Assembly: GCF_021696945.1 (NCBI RefSeq)
Contig: NZ_JACYHE010000021.1
Location: forward strand, 1 to 64,000
Length of the DNA stretch: 64,000 bases
Direction of reading: 5' to 3'
From: Streptomyces sp. JJ36
GTDB lineage: Bacteria > Actinomycetota > Actinomycetes > Streptomycetales > Streptomycetaceae
The notes under the pieces are model-generated. The model searched no databases and was not told the origin of the DNA. It worked only from the letters and a program-made list of their open reading frames with translations. This document shows positions 16,673-26,501 of the stretch, one piece after another (position 1 is the first letter of the stretch; every line of letters starts with the position of its first letter). The position numbers and the translations under genes are program-made.

Positions 16673-17752
16673 GTGAACGGTGCGACGACGGGCTGGCGGG
16701 CGGCCATGGAGCGCGCCCTCTACGGGTCCGGCGGCTTCTTCGTGCGGCAGGCGCCGCGGGCCCACTTCCGCACCTCCGTGCACGTCTCGCCGCTCTTCGC
16801 CACGGGCGTGCTGCGGCTGCTGGAGCGGGTCGACGCCGCGCTCGGCCGGCCCGCCGAGCTGACGCTGGTGGACGTCGGGGCGGGCCGCGGCGAGCTGCCG
16901 GCCGGGCTGCTGGCGGCGCTGGACGCCGCCCCCGGGGAGCACGGCGGTCTCGCCGCCCGGCTGCGGACCGTCGCCGTCGAGCTGGCGCCGCGCCCCGAGG
17001 GGCTGGACCGGCGCGTGGCCTGGCACGACCGGCTGCCCCCTCCCGGCACCGTCACCGGCCTCCTCTTCGCCAACGAGTGGCTGGACAACGTCCCGCTCGA
17101 CGTCGCCGAGGTGGACGGTGCGGGCGTGCCGCGCCGGGTGCTGGTCGACGCGGCCGGGCGGGAGGCCCTCGGCGCCCCCGTCGCCGGGGCGGACGCGGAG
17201 TGGCTGCGGCGCTGGTGGCCGCTGGCCCCGGAACCGGGGCTCCGGGCCGAGCTGGGCGGCCCCCGCGACGCGGCCTGGGCGGAGGCCGTAGGCAGCCTGG
17301 GCCGCGGGCTGGCGGTGGCCGTCGACTACGCCCACACCCGTGCGGAGCGGCCGCCCTTCGGCACCCTCACCGGCTATCTGGACGGCCGCGAGACGGAACC
17401 CGTGCCGGACGGCACCCGGGACCTGACCGCGCACGTCGCCCTGGACGCCTGCGCCGCCGCAGGCGCCGCGGAGGTCACCGGCGCGGGCGGTACGGGCGGC
17501 ACCGGCGCGGGCGGCGGCGCGCTGCGCACCCAGCGCGCCGCCCTGCACGCGCTCGGCGTGCACGGCGGGCGGCCGCCGCTCTCCTGGGCCTCCACCGACG
17601 CCCTCGGCTACGTCCGGGCGCTGCGCACGGCGAGCGAGGCGGCCGAGCTCACCGACCCCGGGGGCCTGGGCGCCTTCACCTGGCTCACCCAGCCGGTGGG
17701 CGTCCCGGACCCGCTGGCGGTGGAGGACACCGGCCCGGAGCGGTCCCGGTAG
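16673..17752 (+). CDS. MidA/NDUFAF7-family SAM-dependent methyltransferase
   Basis: 359 residues from GTG 16673 ([23 protein letters not shown]); ATG 16706 is an alternative. Family hallmarks are present: ALYGSGGFF, then [20 protein letters not shown], the SAM-binding [15 protein letters not shown] (about residues 64-78), and [20 protein letters not shown], equivalent to the ANE-x-x-DALP motif of the Methyltransf_28 family. The human member NDUFAF7 methylates an arginine of complex I subunit NDUFS2, the homologue of NuoD. An orphan NuoD with that arginine lies at 21378-22520. A link between them here is inference. A Gly/Ala/Thr-rich insertion sits near residues 262-283. Confidence 0.82.
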   Translation: MNGATTGWRAAMERALYGSGGFFVRQAPRAHFRTSVHVSPLFATGVLRLLERVDAALGRPAELTLVDVGAGRGELPAGLLAALDAAPGEHGGLAARLRTVAVELAPRPEGLDRRVAWHDRLPPPGTVTGLLFANEWLDNVPLDVAEVDGAGVPRRVLVDAAGREALGAPVAGADAEWLRRWWPLAPEPGLRAELGGPRDAAWAEAVGSLGRGLAVAVDYAHTRAERPPFGTLTGYLDGRETEPVPDGTRDLTAHVALDACAAAGAAEVTGAGGTGGTGAGGGALRTQRAALHALGVHGGRPPLSWASTDALGYVRALRTASEAAELTDPGGLGAFTWLTQPVGVPDPLAVEDTGPERSR

Positions 17753-17753
17753 G

Positions 17754-17770
17754 CCGGGCGCGGAGCCCGG
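17754..17770. terminator. Terminator hairpin between convergent methyltransferase genes
   Basis: CCGGGC, GCGGA loop, GCCCGG between the stops at 17752 (+) and 17782 (-). Confidence 0.5.
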
Positions 17771-17781
17771 GCGTCGGGGGC

Positions 17782-18882
17782 TCAGGCGCGGCGCGCGTAC
17801 GTCAGGGCGTGCAGCGGAGTGAGGCGGACGGAGCCGAGACCGGTGAAACCGTGCCGGGTGAGCAGCGCGTCGTACGCCCGGCGGGGCAGGAGCTGATCGT
17901 CGATCTGCGCCTCGAAGAACTGGATGCCGCTCATGATCCGGCCCGCGGCCGTGCGCAGCTCCTCCTCGGAGTCGGGGAACGGGAAGTCCGAGACCACGAA
18001 CCAGCCGCCGGGGGCCAGCGACTCCCGTACGTTCTCCGTGACCCGGTCGATGTCGCGGCACTCGTGCATCGAGATGTTGTTGAGCACCAGCTCGGCGGTG
18101 TCCTCCAGGGTCATCTCCTCCAGCGGGGAGCACACCACCCGCACCCGGTCGGCGACGCCTGCCGTGGCCACCCGTTCCGCGGCCCGGTCCACCGAGAGCC
18201 GGTCCCCGTCCACGCCGGTGATCCGGCACTCCGGGTAGGTGCGGGCCAGCCGCACCAGGCCGGCACCCGCACCGCAGGCGGTGTCCACCACGTGACAGCC
18301 CGCGGCCAGCCGGTCCGCGAGGCCGGGCACCTGCGCCAGCCCGCCGGGGACCAGCCGCGTGTAGAAGGGCACGCCCGCGTCGGCCACCGCGGCGATGAAC
18401 CCGGGGCCGGCCTCGTCCCACCACATCCGGCGGCCGGAGGTGAGGTTCTCCTCGAAGCGCGCGAACATCTCCGGCGCCTCGGTGACCTCGAAGACCCCGG
18501 CCATCCAGGCGGGGGAGGACGGGTCGAGCAGCAGCGTCTCCATGTGCGGGGCGAGCCGGTACCGGGTGGCGGCGCCGTCCGCGGCGGCGAGCCCGCCGTC
18601 CGCGGCGTCCCGGGCGCCGGGCGGTTCGCCGGGGGACCTCTCCAGGACCCCGGCGGCCACCGCGGACCGGCACCACACGGACACGTAGAAGGCGTCCAGC
18701 CCCAGCTCCCCGGCGAGCTCACCGGCGGTGGCCTCCGGGTGGTCCGCCAGGGTGCGGAGCAGCCCGGACCGCAGCCCGATGGCGACGGTGCGGTGCCCCA
18801 CGTAGCCGGCGACCAGGCGCTGGAGCAGCGGTGCCTGGTCGGCGAGTGCGGGACCGGTCTGCCGGTCGGTGGTCGTGGTCAT
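17782..18882 (-). CDS. Class I SAM-dependent methyltransferase with winged-helix N-terminus
   Basis: 366 residues from ATG 18882, with an AGGAG ribosome-binding site about 7 bases upstream. The N-terminal 110 residues form a winged-helix-like dimerization region (HRTVAIGLRSGLLRTLADHPEATAGELAGELGLDAFYVSVWCRSAVAAGVLE). The SAM-binding Rossmann domain follows: HVVDTACGAGAGLVRLARTYP, GVDGDRLSVDRA, and LVLNNISMHECRDIDRVTENVRESLAPGGWFVVSDFPFPD. The fold resembles small-molecule O- or C-methyltransferases. The substrate cannot be deduced, and no biosynthetic cluster surrounds it. Confidence 0.85.
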   Translation of the reverse strand: MTTTTDRQTGPALADQAPLLQRLVAGYVGHRTVAIGLRSGLLRTLADHPEATAGELAGELGLDAFYVSVWCRSAVAAGVLERSPGEPPGARDAADGGLAAADGAATRYRLAPHMETLLLDPSSPAWMAGVFEVTEAPEMFARFEENLTSGRRMWWDEAGPGFIAAVADAGVPFYTRLVPGGLAQVPGLADRLAAGCHVVDTACGAGAGLVRLARTYPECRITGVDGDRLSVDRAAERVATAGVADRVRVVCSPLEEMTLEDTAELVLNNISMHECRDIDRVTENVRESLAPGGWFVVSDFPFPDSEEELRTAAGRIMSGIQFFEAQIDDQLLPRRAYDALLTRHGFTGLGSVRLTPLHALTYARRA

Positions 18883-19202
18883 GACGGGGCTCCTGTTCCC
18901 CGGAGGGGGCCTGCGGCGCGCTCTCCGGTGCGCCGCGACGTCCTCCGGTCGCGCTCTCCGGTCGCGGCCTCCGACGCGTCCTCCCGGACGCGTCCGGGCC
19001 GTCCGGCCCCGTGGACCTCCTCCGCCCCGCCCTTCGATGCTCCCCCGCCCGGCGCCGCTCCGCCACTGCCCCGTGCACCGGCCGCCGGCGCGCTGTGCCG
19101 CCCCGCCCGGCGCCGGCGGGACGACCCCTTCGGGTGACCCCGGCGCAGGCCGTCCCCGCATAAGCTGACGTGCGACGAGACCTGAGGAAGGGGATCATCA
19201 TC
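18883..19202. other. Non-coding stretch, GC-rich
   Basis: 320 bp between the methyltransferase start and the small ORF at 19203. It holds the methyltransferase ribosome-binding site and several TCCGGTCGC-type short direct repeats (about 18935-18970). No convincing coding, RNA or promoter signal was seen. Confidence 0.4.
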
Positions 19203-19355
19203 GTGGACCCGCGCCTCGGTACCGGCGTGGTGCTCTCCGAGATCGGGCCCGGTGAGGACGGCCCGGCGTACCAGCACCGCGAGCCGTTCGCGTTCGGGGA
19301 GACGGTGCGGATCGGCGCGTGGACGACAGACGCCGCGCAGTTCCCGCTCTACTGA
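19203..19355 (+). CDS. Short ORF resembling the C-terminus of a Uma2-type protein
   Basis: 50 residues from GTG 19203, which has a strong GAGGAAGGGG ribosome-binding site nine bases upstream. In-frame codons before it give a 61-residue variant from 19170. The end, REPFAFGETVRIGAWTTDAAQFPLY, resembles the C-terminal strand region of Uma2-family (DUF820) endonuclease-like proteins, which normally have about 190 residues. If so, this is either a remnant with a fortuitous start or a free-standing small protein. The good ribosome-binding site argues for translation. Resemblance is from memory of the family and is weak. Confidence 0.4.
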   Translation: MDPRLGTGVVLSEIGPGEDGPAYQHREPFAFGETVRIGAWTTDAAQFPLY

Positions 19356-19377
19356 GGCGTACGGGCCGGGCGCGCGG

Positions 19378-20733
19378 TCAGGGGCGGGTGAGCCAGCGTT
19401 CCGGGCGGGCCTCGCGGCGGCCGGTGCGGGAGCGTTCCGCCTGGGCGGCCACCAGCGCGCGGGCCTCGTCGGCGTCCCGCAGCCGGGCCGTCGCCCAGCC
19501 GTTCGCGCCGTGGTCGACGGTGACGTTCGCCAGCCGCAGGCGCCGCGCCCAGGGGCCCTGCCCGTAGCGGACGCTCTGCACCTTGGCGTGCGGCACCAGC
19601 TCGGTGCGGCGGCGGAGCAGCCCGTAGCGGGTGACGAAGACGGCGTCCGTCACCCCGTGTCCGTACGCCCGCCGGCGCACCGGCGCGCACCAGCGGGCCC
19701 GGCGCGGGACGGGGGAGACGGCGGCGACCGCCTCCGCCAGGTCGACGCCGGGCAGCACGCGGGAGAGCACCCGGGCCGCGTCCGCCCAGCCGGCCACGGG
19801 CAGCAGCGCACCGCCCTTGTCCCGGCCCGCGCCCGCGATCTCCAGGTCCACCCGCACCCAGCCGCGCCGGCGCCAGAGCAGCGGTTCGCTGATCCGCACG
19901 TACTGCACCCGGCCCGGGGGCACGGTGGCGTGCTCCCGGTCCAGCAGCCCGTGGTCGAGCCGCAGCCCGTCCGGCGACTCGGCGACCGTCCAGTCGAAGT
20001 CCGTGAGGAAGCGCCCCAGGGTGCTCGCCCAGACCCCACCGAGCAGCGGTACCCCCACGGCGAGCGCGGGCCACACACTGCCGCTGGAGAGGTAGAGCAG
20101 GGTGGGCACCACCACCGCGGCCGCCAGCGTCACCCAGCCGGCGCCGAGCAGCAGCAGGCTCCGCACCAGCATGCCGGTGCGGACCCGGAGCAGCCGCCGG
20201 GCCGGCGCCTCCCCGGCCTGCGGTGCCGCCTCGGGCGCTATCCCGGCGGCCCGCGCCAGCAGCTCCGCGCGCAGGTCGACGGCCTCCCGCTCGCCGAGGA
20301 AGGCCAGCTCGTCCCTGGCCTCGGTGCCGACCACGTCCAGCTTGAGCTTGGCGACCTGCGCGATCCGGGCCAGCAGCGGGCGGCCCACGTCGATCGCCTG
20401 GATGCGGTCCAGCCGGATGTGTGCGGTGCGCCGGAAGAGGAGGCCGGTGCGGATGCGCAGCTCGGTGTCGGTCACCAGGTAGCTGGTGTACCACCAGGAG
20501 AGGAAGCCGTACGCGGCCGCCGCCGGCAGCAGGACCGCGAAGGCGGCCAGCAGCCAGCCGACGGTGAGCTGGGTGAACCACTCGCGGGTCCGGTCGAAGT
20601 CCTGGAGGGCGAAGGCGGTCAGGCCGGCGACGGGCGCCCAGGCCCGGCGCCACGGCGTCACCGGGTGCAGCCGCCTGCCCTCCGGGCGTTCCGGCAGCGG
20701 GAGGGCGGGGCCGGACGGGCCGCGCGCGGTCAC
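19378..20733 (-). CDS. PH-domain (YdbS/YdbT-like) membrane protein, large subunit
   Basis: 451 residues from GTG 20733, which overlaps the stop of the upstream PH gene (GTGA). The protein has paired hydrophobic segments and three bacterial PH (DUF304) copies. The first reads [56 protein letters not shown]. The second is [35 protein letters not shown], and the third [47 protein letters not shown]. The pair matches Bacillus YdbS/YdbT, which are membrane proteins implicated in envelope stress. Function in Streptomyces is unknown. Confidence 0.88.
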   Translation of the reverse strand: MTARGPSGPALPLPERPEGRRLHPVTPWRRAWAPVAGLTAFALQDFDRTREWFTQLTVGWLLAAFAVLLPAAAAYGFLSWWYTSYLVTDTELRIRTGLLFRRTAHIRLDRIQAIDVGRPLLARIAQVAKLKLDVVGTEARDELAFLGEREAVDLRAELLARAAGIAPEAAPQAGEAPARRLLRVRTGMLVRSLLLLGAGWVTLAAAVVVPTLLYLSSGSVWPALAVGVPLLGGVWASTLGRFLTDFDWTVAESPDGLRLDHGLLDREHATVPPGRVQYVRISEPLLWRRRGWVRVDLEIAGAGRDKGGALLPVAGWADAARVLSRVLPGVDLAEAVAAVSPVPRRARWCAPVRRRAYGHGVTDAVFVTRYGLLRRRTELVPHAKVQSVRYGQGPWARRLRLANVTVDHGANGWATARLRDADEARALVAAQAERSRTGRREARPERWLTRP

Positions 20734-21284
20734 AGTCCCGCCGAACGGGCCTCGCCCAGCTCCGTGAGCCGGTCCCGGAGCCGCGCGGCCTCCTCGGGCA
20801 CCAGCCCGGGGATGGTCGCGTCGGTGGTCGCGGCGGCGGTGTGGAGCTGGAGCCGGGCCAGCCCGTACCGCCGCTCCAGCGGGCCGGAGGTGACCTCGAC
20901 GAGCTGCATCCGGCCGTACGGCACCACCGTCAGCTCCCGCCGGAGCACACCGCGGGCGATCAGCAGGTCGTCGGCGCGCTCGGCGTACCTCCAGGAGCGC
21001 CAGTTCCGGGCCAGGGCGCCCCAGCCCCAGAGCGTGCAGCCGAGCGGCACCAGCGCGGGCAGTGCCCAGCCGGGCCCGGCGAGGGTCCCGGGCACCGCCG
21101 CGGCCAGCAGGGTCAGCGGGAGCAGGGTGGCGAGCAGCACCAGCCGCCGCAGCCGCAGCAGCGCCCGCTCCACGCCCCGCCACTGCTCCGTCTCCGCGGC
21201 TCCGCCGGCCGGCCCGGTCCCTCCGGTCCCGCCGGGGCCTCCGGCGGGACCGGCTCCGGCGTCGTCGCCCGTGACCGTCGTCAT
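20730..21284 (-). CDS. PH-domain (YdbS-like) membrane protein, small subunit
   Basis: 184 residues from ATG 21284. A Gly/Pro/Thr-rich N-terminus of about 35 residues is followed by two hydrophobic helices (about 45-63 and 72-92). One PH/DUF304 domain follows: [54 protein letters not shown]. The gene is translationally coupled to the larger PH-domain gene by a 4-bp overlap, as in ydbS-ydbT. It is divergent from nuoD, 93 bp away. Confidence 0.88.
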   Translation of the reverse strand: MTTVTGDDAGAGPAGGPGGTGGTGPAGGAAETEQWRGVERALLRLRRLVLLATLLPLTLLAAAVPGTLAGPGWALPALVPLGCTLWGWGALARNWRSWRYAERADDLLIARGVLRRELTVVPYGRMQLVEVTSGPLERRYGLARLQLHTAAATTDATIPGLVPEEAARLRDRLTELGEARSAGL

Positions 21285-21377
21285 GGGGTCCAGCGTAGGC
21301 CGGTTCGTGACGGTCCGTATCCGTCGCGGGGAGGACGGAGGGGCCGGACGGGTGTACGGAGCTGTCAGACTGGCGGC

Positions 21378-22520
21378 ATGACGGAGACGACGGTCGGCAT
21401 CGGAGGCGCCGCCGAGAGCACCGACATGGTGCTGAACATCGGCCCGCAGCATCCCTCGACCCACGGCGTGCTGCGGCTGCGGCTGGTGCTGGACGGCGAG
21501 CGGATCAGCGCCGCCGAGCCGGTCGTCGGCTACATGCACCGCGGCGCGGAGAAGCTCTTCGAGGCCCGGGACTACCGGCAGATCATCGTGCTGGCCAACC
21601 GGCACGACTGGCTCTCCGCGTTCTCCAACGAGCTCGGCGTGGTGCTGGCGGTCGAACGCATGCTCGGCATGGAGGTGCCGGAGCGGGCGGTGTGGCTGCG
21701 CACCCTGCTCGCCGAGCTGAACCGGGTCCTCAACCACCTGATGTTCCTCGGTTCCTACCCCCTGGAGCTGGGCGGCATCACCCCCGTCTTCCACGCCTTC
21801 CGGGAGCGCGAGGAGCTCCAGAACGTGATGGAGGAGGTCTCCGGCGGCCGCATGCACTACATGTTCAACCGGGTCGGCGGCCTCAAGGAGGACCTGCCGG
21901 CCGGCTGGACCGGCCGGGCCCGCCGGGCGGTCGCCGCGGTCCGCTCCCGGATGGACGTCTTCGACCGGCTGGTGGTGGGCAACGAGATCTTCCGCGGCCG
22001 CACCCGCGGTGTCGGCGTGCTCTCCCCGGAGACCGTGCACGCCTACGGCGTCAGCGGCCCGATCGCCCGCGCCTCCGGAGTCGACTTCGACCTGCGCCGG
22101 GACGAGCCGTATCTGGCGTACGGCGAGCTGGCGGACGTGCTGCGCGTCGTCACCCGGGAGGAGGGTGACTGCCTGGCCCGCTTCGAGGTGCTGCTGGAGC
22201 AGGCACACAACGCCCTGGAGCTGGCCGACGCCTGCCTGGACCGGCTCGCGGAGCTGCCGCCGGGGCCGGTCAACCAGCGGCTGCCGAAGGTCCTGAAGGC
22301 GCCGGAGGGCGCCACCTACGCCTGGACGGAGAACCCGCTCGGGCTGAACGGCTACTACCTGGTCTCCAAGGGGGAGAAGACCCCGTACCGGCTGAAGCTG
22401 CGGTCGGCGTCCTTCAACAACATCCAGGCGCTGAGCGTGCTGCTGCCCGGGACGCTCGTCGCCGACATGGTGGCCATCCTGGGGTCGTTCTTCTTCGTGG
22501 TCGGCGACATCGACAAGTGA
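21378..22520 (+). CDS. nuoD2: Orphan NADH dehydrogenase (complex I) subunit D
   Basis: 380 residues from ATG 21378. This is the 49-kDa (NDUFS2) family: [20 protein letters not shown] (about residues 17-36), [17 protein letters not shown] (50-66), [12 protein letters not shown], and the C-terminal [14 protein letters not shown] with NuoD-type ending VVGDIDK. It stands alone with no other nuo genes in 64 kb, so it is the second, orphan copy known in Streptomyces. The quinone-site histidine region (GPQHPSTHG) is intact. Arg55 in MHRGAEKL corresponds to the arginine methylated in human NDUFS2. Whether it enters complex I is unknown. Confidence 0.92.
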   Translation: MTETTVGIGGAAESTDMVLNIGPQHPSTHGVLRLRLVLDGERISAAEPVVGYMHRGAEKLFEARDYRQIIVLANRHDWLSAFSNELGVVLAVERMLGMEVPERAVWLRTLLAELNRVLNHLMFLGSYPLELGGITPVFHAFREREELQNVMEEVSGGRMHYMFNRVGGLKEDLPAGWTGRARRAVAAVRSRMDVFDRLVVGNEIFRGRTRGVGVLSPETVHAYGVSGPIARASGVDFDLRRDEPYLAYGELADVLRVVTREEGDCLARFEVLLEQAHNALELADACLDRLAELPPGPVNQRLPKVLKAPEGATYAWTENPLGLNGYYLVSKGEKTPYRLKLRSASFNNIQALSVLLPGTLVADMVAILGSFFFVVGDIDK

Positions 22521-22523
22521 GCC

Positions 22524-22587
22524 GTGCGCACCCCGCCCGTGCCGTGCGCACCCCCCGCCCGTGCCGGGCGGTGCCCACGCCCGTGCC
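22524..22587. repeat. Tandem repeat just after nuoD2
   Basis: Units of 20-22 bp beginning GTGCGCACCCC and ending CCGTGCC. Two good copies (22524-22543, 22544-22565) and one degenerate copy (22566-22587) lie between the nuoD2 stop and the DUF2520 gene. Confidence 0.65.
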
Positions 22588-22711
22588 GGACCGGGGCGCG
22601 TGGTGCGGGCCACAGGGCGGGCCGGTGCCGCACGCCGAGGGCATAGCATGGCCGGGAACGTCCGGTACCCCTGGTCCGGGACCGGAACGGCAGACGGAAG
22701 GTCAGCGCTCC

Positions 22712-23683
22712 GTGAACCCTGAGCAGCACCCCGGCCCCGCCGACGGCGACGGCCGGGCCGAGAACCGCCCTGCCCGGCTGACGGTGGGCGTGGTCGGCGC
22801 CGGCCGGGTCGGCCCCGCGCTCGCCGCCGCCCTGCGGCTCGCCGGGCACCGGCCGGTCGCCGCCTCCGGCGTCTCCGACACCTCCCGCCGCCGCGCCGAG
22901 GCCCTGCTGCCCGGCGTGCCGCTGGTGGAGCCCGCCGAGGTGCTGGCCCGCGCGGAGCTGGTGCTGCTGACCGTGCCGGACGACGCGCTTCCCGAACTGG
23001 TCTCCGGACTGGCCGCCACCGGGGCGGTACGCCCGGGGCAGCTCCTGGTGCACACCTCCGGCCGCTACGGCACCGGAGTCCTGGACCCGGCCGTCCGGGC
23101 CGGCGCCCTGCCGCTCGCCCTGCACCCGGTGATGACCTTCACCGGCACCTCCGTCGACGTCCAGCGGCTGGCCGGCTGCGCGTTCGGGGTCACCGCGCCG
23201 GAGGAGCTGCGGCTGGCGGCCGAGGCGCTGGTGATCGAGATGGGCGGGGAGCCGGAGCGGGTCGCCGAGGAGGCCCGGCCGCTCTACCACGCCGCCCTCG
23301 CGCTCGGCGCCAACCACCTCGTCACGCTGGTCGCGCAGTCCATGGAGCTGCTGCGCGCCTCCGGCGTCTCCGCGCCGGACCGCATGCTCGGGCCGCTGCT
23401 CGGCGCCGCCCTGGACAACGCCCTGCGCTCCGGCGACGCCGCGCTCACCGGCCCGGTCGCCCGCGGGGACGCCGGCACCGTCGCCGCGCACGTGGCGGAG
23501 TTGCGAGCGCACGCGCCGCAGGCGGTCGCCGGCTATCTGGCGATGGCCCGTACCACCGCCGACCGGGCGCTGGCGCACGGACTGCTGCGGGCCGGCCAGG
23601 CGGAGCACCTGCTGGACGTGCTCGGCGACCCGCCCGGCGGGGACGGCGGGGACGCCGGAGAGGGAGAGGAGGGCTCCCGATGA
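22712..23683 (+). CDS. Rossmann-like/DUF2520 dehydrogenase-like protein
   Basis: 323 residues from GTG 22712 with a GGAAGG ribosome-binding site. The N-terminal NAD(P)-binding Rossmann fold shows [24 protein letters not shown] (about 22-45) and [18 protein letters not shown]. The C-terminal DUF2520 helical domain includes [14 protein letters not shown] and [24 protein letters not shown]. The layout resembles pyrroline-5-carboxylate or ketopantoate reductases. It precedes panC with a 4-bp overlap, which has led to suggestions that such genes act in pantothenate synthesis (ketopantoate reductase-like). That role is inference from position. Confidence 0.88.
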   Translation: MNPEQHPGPADGDGRAENRPARLTVGVVGAGRVGPALAAALRLAGHRPVAASGVSDTSRRRAEALLPGVPLVEPAEVLARAELVLLTVPDDALPELVSGLAATGAVRPGQLLVHTSGRYGTGVLDPAVRAGALPLALHPVMTFTGTSVDVQRLAGCAFGVTAPEELRLAAEALVIEMGGEPERVAEEARPLYHAALALGANHLVTLVAQSMELLRASGVSAPDRMLGPLLGAALDNALRSGDAALTGPVARGDAGTVAAHVAELRAHAPQAVAGYLAMARTTADRALAHGLLRAGQAEHLLDVLGDPPGGDGGDAGEGEEGSR

Positions 23684-24735
23684 CCGGTCCGCACGAGCCC
23701 CGCGCCGCGCGTACGGACGCCGCCCCGGACGACGCCGCACCCGCCCCGGAGACCCGGGACGCCGCCGCCGCGGCGCACGGCGGACCCGCCCCCGGCGGGA
23801 GCGCGGCCCGTACCGTCGCGGCCGCCGCGACCGGCACCGCCGCCCCGGGCACCCCCGGCCTGCCCCGCCTGGTCCGCACCGCCGCCGAGCTGCGCGCGCT
23901 GCACGGCCCCGGCGGGCCGCGGGCCGTGGTGATGACCATGGGCGCCCTGCACGAGGGACACGCCGCCCTCGTCCGCGCCGCGCGGCAGGCCGCGGGCCCG
24001 GACGGCCAGGTGGTGGTGACGGTCTTCGTCAACCCGCTGCAGTTCGGCCCCGGGGAGGACCTGGACCGCTACCCGCGCACCCTCGACGCCGACCTGCGGC
24101 TGGCCGGGGGGACGGGCGCGGACGTGGTCTTCGCCCCCGCCGTGGACGAGGTGTACCCGGGCGGGGAGCCGCAGGTGCGGATCGCCGCCGGGCCGATGGG
24201 GGAGCGGCTGGAGGGCGAGCACCGGCCCGGGCACTTCGACGGGATGCTCACCGTGGTCGCCAAGCTGCTCCACCTCACCGAGCCCGACGTCTCCCTCTAC
24301 GGCCGCAAGGACGCCCAGCAGCTCGCGCTCATCCGGCGCATGGTGCGGGACCTGAACTTCCCCGTGGAGATCGCCGGCGTCCCCACGGTGCGGGAGCCGG
24401 ACGGTCTGGCGCGCTCCAGCCGGAACGCCTACCTCGCCGCCGGGGAGCGCCACACGGCGCTGGCGCTCTCCCGCGCCCTGTTCGCCGGCCGCGACGCGGC
24501 ACGGACCCCGCCCGGCGGTCCCGCGGCGGTCCGTACCGCGGCGTGGGAGGTGCTGGACGCGGCGCGGACCGCGACGCCCCCGCTGGAGCCGGACTACCTC
24601 GCGCTGGTGCACCCGGAGGACTTCACCGAGGTGCCGGAGGACTTCGCGGGCGAGGCGGTGCTGGCGGTCGCCGCGCTGGTCGGCACCACGCGGCTGATCG
24701 ACAACGTCGCCGTCGAGTTCCCGGGGCGGGCGTGA
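23680..24735 (+). CDS. panC: Pantoate--beta-alanine ligase
   Basis: Makes pantothenate from pantoate, beta-alanine and ATP. The catalytic core begins at about residue 62: [21 protein letters not shown] carries the HIGH-like nucleotide motif, [22 protein letters not shown] the pantoate site, and [23 protein letters not shown] and [10 protein letters not shown] the remaining signatures. About 60 Ala/Pro/Gly-rich residues precede the core, an extension not needed for the fold; a later start cannot be excluded. It overlaps DUF2520 by four bases and nadB by one base, in the same operon. Confidence 0.95.
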   Translation: MTGPHEPRAARTDAAPDDAAPAPETRDAAAAAHGGPAPGGSAARTVAAAATGTAAPGTPGLPRLVRTAAELRALHGPGGPRAVVMTMGALHEGHAALVRAARQAAGPDGQVVVTVFVNPLQFGPGEDLDRYPRTLDADLRLAGGTGADVVFAPAVDEVYPGGEPQVRIAAGPMGERLEGEHRPGHFDGMLTVVAKLLHLTEPDVSLYGRKDAQQLALIRRMVRDLNFPVEIAGVPTVREPDGLARSSRNAYLAAGERHTALALSRALFAGRDAARTPPGGPAAVRTAAWEVLDAARTATPPLEPDYLALVHPEDFTEVPEDFAGEAVLAVAALVGTTRLIDNVAVEFPGRA

Positions 24736-26501
24736 TGACCGCGCCCGAGCCCCGCGCGCCGCGTCCCGCGCACGCGACCGCCCTCCCCGCACCCGCCCCC
24801 GGCTGGACCGTGGAGGCCGACGTGGTGGTCGTCGGCTCCGGCGTCGCCGGCCTCACCGCCGCCCTGCGGTGCGCCGCCGAGGGCCTGCGCACGGTCGTCG
24901 TCACCAAGGCCCGGCTGGACGCCGGCTCCACCCGCTGGGCCCAGGGCGGCATCGCCGCCGCGCTCGGCGAGGGCGACACCCCCGCCCAGCACCGGGACGA
25001 CACCCTGGTGGCCGGCGCCGGGCTGTGCGACGAGGAGGCCGTACGCGCCCTGGTGACCGAGGGCCCGGACGCCGTCCGCCGCCTGATCGCCGGCGGCGCC
25101 CGCTTCGACCTCGCGCCGTCCGGCGACATCGCCCTGACCCGGGAGGGCGGCCACCACCGCCGCCGCATCGCGCACGCCGGGGGCGACGCCACCGGCGCGG
25201 AGATCTCCCGCGCGCTGGTCTCCGCCGTCCGGGAGCAGGGCATACGGACGGTCGAGAACGCCCTGGCGCTCGATCTGCTCACCGACGCCGCCGGGCACAC
25301 CGCCGGCGTCACCCTGCACGTGATGGGCGAGGGCCGGCACGACGGGGTGGGCGCCGTGCGGGCGCCCTCCGTCGTCCTCGCCACGGGCGGCATGGGCCAG
25401 GTCTTCTCGGCCACCACCAACCCCGCGGTCTCCACCGGGGACGGCGTCGCCCTCGCGCTCCGCGCCGGCGCGGAGGTCAGCGACCTGGAGTTCGTGCAGT
25501 TCCACCCCACGGTGCTCTATCTCGGCCCGGACGCCGAGGGCCAGCAGCCGCTGATCTCGGAGGCCGTACGCGGGGAGGGCGCCCACCTCGTCGACGCCGC
25601 CGGCGAACGCTTCCTGCTCGGCCGGCACGAACTGGCCGAGCTGGCCCCCCGCGACATCGTCGCCAAGGCGATCATGCGCCGGATGCGGGAGCAGGACGCC
25701 TCCCACATGCTGCTGGACGGGCGGCACTTCGGCGCCGGCATGTGGGAACGGCGCTTCCCCACCATCCTCGCCGCCTGCCGCGCCCACGGCATCGACCCGG
25801 TGACGCGGCCCGTCCCGGTGGCGCCCGCCGCCCACTACGCCTCCGGCGGCGTCCGCACCGACCTGCACGGCCGCACCACCGTGCCCGGCCTGTACGCCTG
25901 CGGGGAGACCGCCTGCACCGGCGTGCACGGCGCCAACCGGCTGGCCTCCAACTCCCTGCTGGAGGGCCTGGTGTTCGCCGAGCGGATCGCCGCGGACATC
26001 GCCGCCCGCCGCCCCTCCTGCGGCCCCGGTGCGGCGGCCCCGCCCACCATGCCGCTGCTGCCGCCGGAGGCGCGTACCGCCGTGCAGCGGGTGATGACCG
26101 AGGGCGCCGGGGTGCTGCGCTCCGCGCGGAGCCTGGGCCGGGCCGCGGAGCACCTGGACGCGCTGCTCGACGGCCCCGGGGCCGTACGGGGATTCCCCGC
26201 CCGCGGGGCGGGCGAGGCCGCGCAGCCCGGCGTGGAGTCCTGGGAGGCCGCCAATCTGCACCTCGTCGCCCGGGTACTGGTCGCGGCCGCGCTGCGCCGC
26301 ACCGAGACCCGCGGCTCGCACTGGCGCGAGGACCACCCGGACCGGGACGACACCGCGTGGCGGCGCCATCTGGTGGTCCGCCTGCGCCCGGACGGGCGGC
26401 GCTCTACGCTCGACTCGCTCGCCGTCCGCACGACCGACACGACCGCGTTCCCGCCGGTGGACCCGCCGCCGGGACAGGCCGTCCGCAAGGAGAATCCGTG
26501 A
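24735..26501 (+). CDS. nadB: L-aspartate oxidase
   Basis: FAD enzyme that oxidises L-aspartate to iminoaspartate, the first step of NAD synthesis. 588 residues from ATG 24735 (TGATG overlap with panC). The FAD-binding VVVGSGVAGLTAALRCAAEG lies at about residues 30-49. Then come STRWAQGGIAAALGEGD, the catalytic-loop LEFVQFHPTVLYLG, GEGAHLVDAAGERFL, HYASGGVRTDLHGRTTVPGLYACGETACTGVHGANRLASNSLLEGLVF, and a C-terminal helical domain. A nadA gene is not in the window. It is coupled to nadC by a GTGA overlap. Confidence 0.96.
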   Translation: MTAPEPRAPRPAHATALPAPAPGWTVEADVVVVGSGVAGLTAALRCAAEGLRTVVVTKARLDAGSTRWAQGGIAAALGEGDTPAQHRDDTLVAGAGLCDEEAVRALVTEGPDAVRRLIAGGARFDLAPSGDIALTREGGHHRRRIAHAGGDATGAEISRALVSAVREQGIRTVENALALDLLTDAAGHTAGVTLHVMGEGRHDGVGAVRAPSVVLATGGMGQVFSATTNPAVSTGDGVALALRAGAEVSDLEFVQFHPTVLYLGPDAEGQQPLISEAVRGEGAHLVDAAGERFLLGRHELAELAPRDIVAKAIMRRMREQDASHMLLDGRHFGAGMWERRFPTILAACRAHGIDPVTRPVPVAPAAHYASGGVRTDLHGRTTVPGLYACGETACTGVHGANRLASNSLLEGLVFAERIAADIAARRPSCGPGAAAPPTMPLLPPEARTAVQRVMTEGAGVLRSARSLGRAAEHLDALLDGPGAVRGFPARGAGEAAQPGVESWEAANLHLVARVLVAAALRRTETRGSHWREDHPDRDDTAWRRHLVVRLRPDGRRSTLDSLAVRTTDTTAFPPVDPPPGQAVRKENP

